DNA from: Calycina herbarum
Lineage: Eukaryota > Ascomycota > Leotiomycetes > Helotiales > Pezizellaceae
Direction: 5' to 3'
Assembly: GCA_001414485.1 (NCBI GenBank)
Contig: LLEY01000112.1
Coordinates: forward strand, 1-64,000
Length of the DNA: 64,000 nucleotides
The position numbers and the translations under genes are program-made. The notes under the pieces were generated by a model, which saw nothing but the letters and a program-made list of their open reading frames with translations, did not search any database and was not told the DNA's origin. Below, in pieces: positions 56,244-64,000 of the stretch. Position 1 is the stretch's first letter. Each line of letters starts with the position of its first letter.

Positions 56244-57803
56244 CACGGCGAAGGGGCTATGAGGAGATTGTCTTGGTAGCGATTGGCAATGGGTACGGAG
56301 GTGGTGGTTCGAACAGATATCATTCAAGATGCCTTCTTCTGTGGGTAGGGAAGGAAGGTGGGTGTTCCAACGGTCAACGTGCAATACAAATTGTTACCAT
56401 AATCAAATGCATATTTTCTGAGTTGTTGTTCGCTTGTGCTTTGCCCAAATGTAACGTATAAGGATTTACAAACACCGACGGCCGCTTTGGGTGTCTAAAC
56501 TGTCTGTTCCATCGTTCTCGGATAATTTAAAATTACTCTAGATATTTGGAACAGCCAACTTCCATTCTCCCAACTATCTAACTTGGATTGTGCTAAAAAC
56601 TTGGAACAACGAGGGGCGTTTACTGCCTCAGTCCGTCGCAACAATATGTTCCACGACTTCAAAGTCAAAATCTCTATCCTGGAGGAAAGTTAAGCTAATT
56701 TTTAACTTATCACTTATCTAAAGATGCTGTTTCAACCGTCGATGTGTAAGACAAATTGTTATCAAAATCAACTGCTGATCTTTGTGAATTATGCTCGCTT
56801 GTGCTCCCTGGTATATTACCTACAGTAAGGATTCCCGATTCGAAATCACATCAGGATCAAGCCTTCAACTCCTCCCGCTTCAGCCTCTCATCCCCTCGTG
56901 GGGGGCAATAAAGCGGCAGTCACGACTTCTCCGGGTTCGTACCTGCTCATCAAGCTCTCGTTGTTCCAACTTTGTCGCATAATTTAAGGTGATAATTCTA
57001 AAAATTTGTAACAATTCCAACTATTAACCTAGATCATTTCGAACAATGATTTCAATTGTTTGAGAGTATCTCGGTTAATACACTCACTGCCGCTTTTGTT
57101 GTCTATCGCGAGAGCCCCCAATCTGCAGATCTACCCGCATATGATATGCTCATCTGGGGCACAGCTGGCAAATTTAAGTTCCCACGCGATTGATGGCCAG
57201 TGAAAGGTGGCAGTAAAAAAAATACGTTTCGTAGCTCTCGTTATTCCCAATTTCTAGGAAAGTTGAGGTGATGACCTAGAGGCTCGAAACAATCTTAATA
57301 ATACATTTTACTGTCAATCGAGGTGCCACAACACATGCCGGGTAGTTCAGTTTGATTACCACGCATCCAAGATGGTGTCCTGCCTGCTATGTTCCCGCGT
57401 AGAAAGATGATTATCAAGTGATGAGGAATTGCACCATTGCACTTCAACAGCGGAACGGGTGATATTATGTGAACCCTGACATACGATTTTGCGAGGAATG
57501 CTTTGTGGTTGGGTACTCCACACTAGCCTTACGCCCCCTCGTCTCAGAAGCGATCCTACGAATGGGGCTCAGAGATAATCCATCTACAGCCAACATTTTA
57601 ATTGGTCGGGAGCGCGAGGGAGCCGAACAGAGTAGTAGTTTATCAATGATGTACAACATCCTCCGCTCCTAATACTCAGGCGCAATGATACTTATCGCGA
57701 TGGCTGTCGTGAGTTTGAGGGTGTTTGCTTTCCCTTTTTTTCCTTTGGAACTTTGGATCACTACTTTTTCAATGTGATTTCTTACAATTAATTCCCCGCA
57801 GTC
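56244..57803. other. repeat-rich stretch without a supported gene
   Basis: It holds the MITE at 56895-57112, a related fragment at 57195-57340 (AAAGGTGGCAGTAAAAAAAA to TTTTACTGTCAATCGAGG) and another at about 56470-56645 (GTTCCATCGTTCTCGG, GGAACAGCC, TTTACTGCC). The open frame at 57465-57659 is not believed. Confidence 0.5.
56895..57112. mobile_element. MITE-like element, 218 bp
   Basis: The left end is CTCGTGGGGGGCAATAAAGC then GGCAGTCACGA. The right end reversed is CTCGCGATAGACAACAAAAG then CGGCAGTGAGTG. The flanks ATCCC (56890-56894) and AGCCC (57113-57117) differ by one base. The same length as the copy at 37985, with shared interior (GTTGTTCCAACTTT, ACTATTAACCTAG). Confidence 0.7.
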
Positions 57804-59172
57804 ATGAATTCGACAATTACTCCCGAGTTTCTGGCGGCTGACCAAAGTTGGAGGTTACTCCATGTCGCAATCATTTTTGCGATTTTGGAGATTTCATTTA
57901 CGGCGCTGTATATTACTTCAAAACTCCGGACCAATGTCGTTCAAGGACCGGATTTTTATCTTATGATTTCTGCTTTAGCAATTAACATGTGCCTTGTTGT
58001 TGTTTGTTTTAGTAGGTTCTTCATCCAGCCACGTTGAATATTTCTAACAACTTGATAGCGTATGCCAAACTCGGAGGACTGGGTCATCACATCGAAGCAG
58101 TGACTCCACAAGAAGTCGTTAGCTTCACAAAGTCCAAAATGGCATTGATATACCTCTACATCACTGCAGTCACTCTCCCAAAATTGGCGATCCTATGTCT
58201 CTATCTTCGGCTCTTCAAGACCAAGGGTTATCGATATGCAGCGTATGGAATTGCAGGAATTCTCATCATGACCATGGTTTTAGCTTGGGTTCTTACTTCG
58301 GTCATGTGTATTCCATTCGCATTCAATTGGGACGAAACGATTCCTGGGGGGAAATGTTTGAATAAAGGACTTCTCTATGCTTTGATGAGTATGCCAAATA
58401 TTGGAACGGATATTGCGATGTTTATTTTGCCTCTTCCTGTAATTTGGAAGCTACAAATGACGAAGAATCAGAAGATTGGGTTGACGGTTACTTTTCTTAC
58501 TGGCAGCATGTAAGTTTATCCGCTTTCATATTCGAATTTTTCAACTAACGGTGTATTTGTAGGGGTATCATCACAGCAGTCATTCGTTTAGTTGTCTTTC
58601 AAAGACTAAGTGCCGATCGCGATTTCTATTGGTCTTCAACAGACACTGTGATGTGGACTGTCATCGAGCCAGGAATTTATTTGATCGCAGCTACATTACC
58701 TTCCCTTCGAACCCTTTTCAACCCATTTATCAAAAGACTTGGTGTCAGCACCCTTCGAAAACGATTCCCTCTCACGAATCAATCCGGACCCGATAAATTC
58801 CGCGATAGCGCCAAAGGAACAACACTTGTCTCGCATTCTTCGAGATGTCCACAAGAATTAGCTACCCACAACAGTGTTTCGAGACCTAATACGGTGGTTT
58901 TTGGTGCTACACCACACAGAGAGAGTATCAAATGTTTCTCGAGACTGGATGGGCCTTGGCAGCCGGAAATTTTGGATGATAGACCACAGTCTTCAGCTTC
59001 TTGTTATAGAAGTAAGAGTGTGAGGTATTCGTTTCCAAATGGAGGAGAGGATAATGGATCGTTAGACGATTTACCCGAGTTGGAGCGAAATCCTTTTGTT
59101 ATTAGGGTTCAGAAGACTACGAGTTTGTCGATTGAACCTAGGGCGTTGAAAGGGGTAACCGAAGTAGTATGA
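57804..59172 (+). CDS. Pth11-like / fungal rhodopsin-domain integral membrane receptor (3 exons)
   Basis: Exons 57804-58011, 58059-58509 and 58563-59172 give 422 aa. Introns are 47 nt (GTAGGT, TTCTAAC, ATAG) and 53 nt (GTAAGT, ACTAAC, GTAG). Seven hydrophobic segments fall within residues 15-290. Family landmarks are YAKLGGLGHHIEAVTPQEV, KSKMALIYLYITAVTLPKLAILCLYLRLF, FAFNWDETIPGGKC, SMPNIGTDIAMFILPLPVIWKLQM and TDTVMWTVIEPGIYLIAATLPSLRTLF. The long polar C-terminal tail (about 130 residues) is cytosolic. No CFEM domain is present at the N-terminus, so this is the CFEM-less class. Such proteins are Pth11-related putative GPCRs often expanded in plant-associated fungi; the ligand is unknown. 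Confidence 0.92.
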
Positions 59173-60756
59173 AGGACCAGCTTTGGGGTGACACCGATTT
59201 TATACTCGATATTTACTTGGTTGGGCGAGAAGTTTGAAGTGCGAGGAAGGCGAATTAAGGGATAATGCAGCATTGGGTTGCAATACCAAAATCCCGAAAA
59301 TATGCTTTCGGTGTTCGGTGTTCGGGACACGATGCTGATGGCATCGATTGAACTTCTCTTTTCCGGTCCACAAAGAGCAGAAAGGTGAATACTTTTACGC
59401 TCGAACGAAATGGAACTAGTAAGTCGCACTCTCCGCAGCTCTGGACTTTGATCTCCAGCTATAGGACAAAAACTAATCGGGATATTTTTGAAATTTAGAA
59501 TCCCAATTATTCAAAAATATCGCGATGGCAAGCCAAGTAAGAAAATGGAGCCACCATCTGGGTCTGGAATGAGGAAACAAAAACCATGAATCGGAATATT
59601 CTCCTATTCCAAATAACGTCAAGGCGATATGAGAATACAATTATTCTCCAAGATATTTAGAGGAATCAAGGAGATTTGACTCTTCCAACCTTTCTCGGTG
59701 TCAATTAAAGTGATTTTCGAAGATGCCTGCTCCTCGCAGGAGACAAGAAATCCGGCAGGAAGTAGCTCGTTGTGCCACACTTTCTAGATATTACCCAGAT
59801 ACTTTGGACATTCGAGCTTCATTGTTCTAAGGCATCTAGGTTAAATATTCTAAGTTGTCCGAAGTACTAGGGTTACTTACCTTGGATTACCCTAGAAAGG
59901 TAGAACAATGGGCTAGGTATGCAGGAACGAACGTGAAGTATTTACTGCCGCTTATATTGTCTACTGTCAGCTGATAACATTTCTAAAAACCCATCGCTTG
60001 AAGTCACTTCGTAGCTTTGCCAAGCTTACGTTCAGAGGTCAACCCCGTAACGAGTGAAGCTGTAAAGAGGCAAGTACTTCGTAGGCTAGTACCAAGCAAC
60101 GACTCAAGTGTGATGAAATAAAAGAAGCGGTAAACCCTCAACGAGTCAGGGAAACTTCCTCGCCTTACCCGAGTCATATTCCGTATTGAGAATTCATAAA
60201 ATTGTGGAAATGATCTCGAACCGCGTGGGCTTTTCGTTGGGTGAGACAAAGCTGAAAAACGATGCCGAGAGTAGATTAGCCCTGGGGTCTGACAGCACTA
60301 GTGCTTATTTAAACCCCACCTGCATCTGGAAAATTTGAGGAATTGAGAGACATTTGTAAAGTTCATATTGGTCGAGGAAACGAGGAGAAAGTTTTCCTGA
60401 CACCGCATGGCATGTTGGTTTTCCATTTCGGTCGACCTCGTATCCAATTTCGGCTGCTTCGGTTCGGTAATAGTTCGGCTTCTGTCAAAATAAACAAGGC
60501 AAAATTCACAAAAGAATGCACAAGGGGATCCCTCGAATATTAAACATTGCCAGGTAAACGAGGCCGCAAAGCACAAGTTCCTAAATATATACGTATGTAA
60601 TAATGTATACATTTACATAATCATCCCATTATCCTCCTAAATCCCCCTCAAAAACAAGCGCTATTTCACAAAGAAAAAACATATGTATTCCACAACATCC
60701 CCTTTTAAACACCTCCGATATGCATATTGACCCCTACAAAACACTGGTTAAAATGT
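59173..60756. other. no supported gene; contains a MITE-like copy
   Basis: The element at 59733-59972 is the main item. A minus-strand frame at 60298-60612 and others are unconvincing. The right end is the 3' region of the wall protein. Confidence 0.45.
59733..59972. mobile_element. MITE-like element, 240 bp, older copy
   Basis: The left end CTCGCAGGAGACAAGAAATC then CGGCAGGAAGTA matches the reversed right end CTGACAGTAGACAATATAAG then CGGCAGTAAATA with several mismatches. No clear target duplication is left. The interior is closest to the fragment at 826-940. Confidence 0.6.
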
Positions 60757-61676
60757 TTACAAGAGAGCAGCAACGATACCGACAGCCATCAAGAGACCAG
60801 TGGTCTTTTGGGTGGCAGCTCCACCGGTGAAAGGAACGGAGGTGGTGGTGTTGGTCTTGGATCCTGCAGCAGATGGAGCAGCAGTTCCGTAAACTGGGCA
60901 TGCTGGGCTACCAGCTCCACCGCATGAGCCTGATGCCTTTGAGGTGTAGACTGGGGTGGAGGGTGCGGTGGATACTGGGCATGCTGGAGATCCAACACCA
61001 CCACATCCGGCTGGCTTGGAGGCACCAGAGTTAGAGCCGGCGGTACCTGGAACAGATGGGACACCTGAAGCTCCGGCAGTGACGGTGATGTATGAGGTGA
61101 TTGCTGGTGCGCATGAAGAAGCTCCTCCTGGAAGGGAGTAGACAACTGAGGATGGCTTTCCGCTGTTTCCGCTAACGGATGCTGGGGAAGATGGAACACC
61201 TGGAGCAGCTGGTCCAGTGGAAACTGGTGGAGCGACGGCGCTGGTGGCTGGCTTGCTAACAACGGCAGTGGAAGTGATCACGGATGAAGTAACCTTTCCG
61301 ACTGGGCAGTTGGTGACTGTTGGCGCACAGCTTGTGATGGTGTAAACCTGGGTGCTGTAGAAGGTTTGGGTAGATGGACCAGATGCTGGGCTAGTAACTG
61401 CTGGTGGTGCTGGCACGAAAGTAGCGGTGGCAGGGCAGATGGTGGTTGTGGTGACTAGAAATCTTGTTAGTATTTGGAAAGCTCCGACTCATGGAAGTCT
61501 TATAACTTACGAATCTCGCTGGTAACCTTTCCAACAGGGCAATTGGTAACTGTTGGAGCACAGCTGGTGACGGTGTAGACCTTGGTTTGTAGGATGGTGG
61601 AAGTGATCAAGGTGTCATTGCTCGCGGCTGAGACAGCTGCGGCGAGAGAAAGGGCGGATACGAATGAGGCCTTCAT
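60757..61676 (-). CDS. GPI-anchored Ser/Thr/Pro-rich cell wall protein (2 exons)
   Basis: Exons 61676-61511 and 61454-60757 give 287 aa. The 56-nt intron has GTAAGT, TACTAAC and TCTAG. A signal peptide (MKASFVSALSLAAAVSA) is followed by ILQTKVYTVTSCAPTVTNCP and, after the intron, a second copy (TQVYTITSCAPTVTNCP), each ending VGKVTS. The middle is Pro/Ser/Gly/Ala-rich with two GCGGVGSPACPV-like cassettes. The end has a small-residue site before a hydrophobic tail (GLLMAVGIVAALL), a GPI-attachment signal. Proteins with this Cys motif are common in ascomycete cell walls; a structural or surface role is inferred. High GC3 and clean codon use suggest strong expression. Confidence 0.88.
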
Positions 61677-63631
61677 TTTGAATTTGGTTTGGTGAAAAGG
61701 GTTGGTTTGGGTGAGAGGAAAAGGTTGAGATAATGAAGAGTGATTAGAAAGTGTTGTAAAGAGTGTAAGTGAATCAAAGATTCTAAAAGAGTGACTAGGC
61801 AAGTAAATGCTTGATAGAGGGATGGAGAGGAAAGAAAGAAGAGACAGAGAAGATGGGTATTCAAGAGTCTAAATACTTGGCTCTGATGAGGAGAGAGTCA
61901 GCAATGAAGCGCGAACGACTAGCGAATCCATGTTGATTCTCTGCCGTGAGGCGAATTTTCAGTGGTTCTCACTATTCCATGCCAGCTAAATTTGATGTCA
62001 TGGGTCATGTCAGGTTCGATGTTGGCTAAGGCTTGGGGCAAAGGAAATGAGTGAGGTCGTATCTGGCTTAGGTTGGCCGTAATAGGGGATGGTGGCTGGC
62101 TCGCTTGAGCTTGATCCAGCCCGTCTGTGGCTCGTGCGAAAGCTTTTCAAAAGGACCATCGAACGTGTTCGATTTCCATGGATAATTGACCTCAAAAAGC
62201 TGTGGAGCGTGGTCCGGATGTAAATCTCTGGTTGGTTAGGTGGCATGTTGTAGGTTTGCGGGGAAGTTGAATTACTTCGTAACTATTACTGCAGATTTTG
62301 TGGGCTACCAGGGTTTTTGGCCGATTTTCACGGGGGGTTATTTCGCTTCTGCCGTAATAGTTTCGCCTGGGACGAAGTACTTCTCGTTTTGGACGTTGGA
62401 AGGTCGGTTGCATGGATGCAGGAAAATTACCCCTGAGAAATGCCCCTGAACTACCCCTGAAGCTAGGCTCGCCTTGTCGATCCTCTTCTCTCTCCGGCAG
62501 AGTTTGGCACTTCTCCGGGCCCCATTGTACCCGCCAACATAAGCATATTTTCCTTGGAAATACAACATTGTATCGATCCTCAACTTTCAATTGGTCCTTT
62601 TCCCTTTTTCCTTGTGGGTCGTCTCTAATTCTGGTGCCGCCAAGGCTGTCCCATACCTTCGGTCAGCCACACCCAACACACCCAGTCCGTTCTCTTCCTT
62701 GAGATGCAAGTTCACCGAATTGTGTAGTGGCAGAGAAGAACAGGATGAAAATCACAATATATCCTTCGGATTCCTTCATCCATCTTCTTTCCACAATCAC
62801 CATCTTAAGCAATCACATCGTAGGTACCAAAATCCAGCAGTCTATGCCCGAAAATCAATAAAATTTCGTAATTCAATATGCTCTCGTATAGCTGTGGGCC
62901 CATGATTAAGACCCTCAGTATGGAATTCGCCTACTCGCCAGCCAAGTGTTGTAATTTGCAACACACCGAATGAAGGTTCTTCGGCCAAATCTAGGCTTGA
63001 AAGCAGCGGCAAGGTTGACGAGACCGGGCAGCTAACGCCCGTCCATAGACAGGCGTGGTTGTGTTGTACTTTGTGCGGAGTAATCATTGAGTACGGTCTG
63101 TACGCTGTAAACGATTCCTCGAAAAAACTTGAAACTTCAAGATTTTGAAAAGAATTATCTCAAGATTAGAGCCGAATTAAAATTCTGACCTCAATCGCAC
63201 ACAATCGTGATGCTTGTTCCAAGCTAATTGTGGAAACGTTGAGGCTGCAGTGTTTGGCAGAAAACTCATACTCCATAGGCCAGTTGTACGAGATTATTTT
63301 CCGTTGGGCTACTAAAATGGTCTAACTACTTACGCAGCGGCTGACCACGACCATGAATCGGACTTTGGAACATCACACATTGACAGGAATCGTGCTTATT
63401 TCCACAACCAATAACATGATTCAAGCCGCAATAATTAACCGCTCCCGTGCCAATTATAATATTAAAACAAATCTCCCCCCATGCCAATAGTCTGGCAAAA
63501 ATTCCCATCCAGATTCCAGCTGAATGTCTGTTCTCGAATCCACACCTCTCCGATTGCTGCCCTCGGATATGTTCTTTCAATAGTGTTGGAATCCACGGAC
63601 TCCCATATCAATAGTTTGCCTCTTACCAACC
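61677..63631. other. 2-kb spacer without a supported gene
   Basis: It begins with the promoter of the wall protein. Two overlapping plus-strand frames at 62412-62905 and minus-strand frames at 62010-62590 have no domain. Confidence 0.4.
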
Positions 63632-64000
63632 TCACTTCTCCGAAATCTGCGTCTTTTGGTTCCCCCGAATACGTTCTTGTAGCCAATGTGGAAACCCACG
63701 GAGAAGTTTAACTATCGAAAGATGGGCGGGTAAAACAATCTGACCGCCATGTCCCGAGACAACCTGCCCAACAATTGTATTTGCGACATCTTGAGCATCC
63801 AAAAGTGCTTTTGGGAAGTCTTTTGAGAGTTTCTCGAGGGGTGCTACGAGAGGTGTTCGTACCCAGAACGGATGGATGGCACTATACATACAACCTTCGT
63901 CAGTTCAAAGATCGAAATATGTTTGTCTTTGGATACTTACGTCGTTCGCACCATGGGGGCATTGTATCGGTGGTCTAGTTCTTGTCTTAGTCCTTCATGG
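63632..64000 (-). CDS. short-chain dehydrogenase/reductase, C-terminal part (runs off the window)
   Basis: The last exon is 63881-63632 and the previous one begins beyond 64000 and ends at 63941. The 59-nt intron has GTAAGT, CTGAC and ATAG and splits Thr (AC|T). The joined reading is LRQELDHRYNAPMVRTT then AIHPFWVRTPLV, the SDR segment after the catalytic region (compare the xxHPGWVxTP pattern), followed by QDVANTIVGQVVSGHGGQIVLP. This fits the DHRS/retinol dehydrogenase-like SDR group. The cofactor-binding and catalytic YxxxK parts are outside the window. An AT-rich 3' region lies at 63.3-63.6 kb. Confidence 0.8.

Noticed and set aside
1..64000. CRISPR arrays, tRNA and rRNA genes
   Set aside because: No regularly spaced repeats of CRISPR type (and none expected in a fungus); by eye no convincing tRNA A/B box pair or rRNA segment was found.

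Overview
The window comes from a filamentous ascomycete (Pezizomycotina). Its genes carry 46-155 nt introns with GT...AG ends and CTAAC/CTGAC-type branch sites. The recognisable genes are standard fungal ones, and there are a Pth11/rhodopsin-type receptor, a HET-domain gene and RIP-like mutation. A member of the Leotiomycetes (Helotiales) is my best guess; no rRNA or marker gene is present to prove it. I found no tRNA or rRNA gene and no CRISPR array.

Layout. 0-5.5 kb: orphan genes, including two members (2.0 and 4.1 kb) of a family of tiny one-membrane-segment proteins, and a coiled-coil orphan. 5.7-10.5 kb: housekeeping block with a phosducin-like/TXNDC9 protein, a GDP-mannose transporter (Vrg4 type) and the ERMES subunit Mmm1. 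11-13.3 kb: two more members of the tiny membrane family, on the minus strand. 14-25.3 kb: an accessory block of orphan, disordered/coiled-coil genes, all on the minus strand, two of them clear paralogues (20.1 and 22.6 kb). At least two neighbours (15.5-17.1 and 23.5-24.1 kb) are broken by in-frame stops, and a RIP-damaged Tc1/mariner element (DD34E, TA target duplication) sits at 18.4-19.7 kb. 25.3-29.8 kb: no convincing gene, but simple repeats and MITE-like elements.

29.8-34.8 kb: MCM5 and a LaeA-like methyltransferase. 34.8-38.9 kb: no convincing gene, one MITE. 38.9-41.1 kb: a HET-domain gene in an advanced state of decay. 41.8-44.2 kb: a Rab-family GTPase with a long insert, tail-to-tail with the SNARE YKT6. 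45.3-47.8 kb: an aromatic amino acid decarboxylase and a small three-segment membrane protein. 49-54 kb: an 801-residue secreted Ser/Thr-rich protein with a CBM-like C-terminus, and the proteasome chaperone HSM3. 55-64 kb: an orphan, a 32-bp minisatellite, two or three MITE copies, a Pth11-like receptor, a GPI-anchored wall protein and the 3' end of a short-chain dehydrogenase running off the right edge.

The housekeeping genes are independent units with no operon-like logic, although Vrg4, Ykt6 and the Rab all serve the secretory pathway. The most unusual content is (i) the four-member family of 71-103-residue membrane proteins sharing TATA promoters, a phase-1 intron at the same place and a C-terminal PPR-(V/I)-(H/Y)-L-(P/S)-R motif, (ii) the one-stranded orphan block with CGA>TGA, CAG>TAG and TGG>TAG type decay, and (iii) a MITE family with 5-bp target duplications and shared CTCSCGG...GGCAGTAAATA ends.
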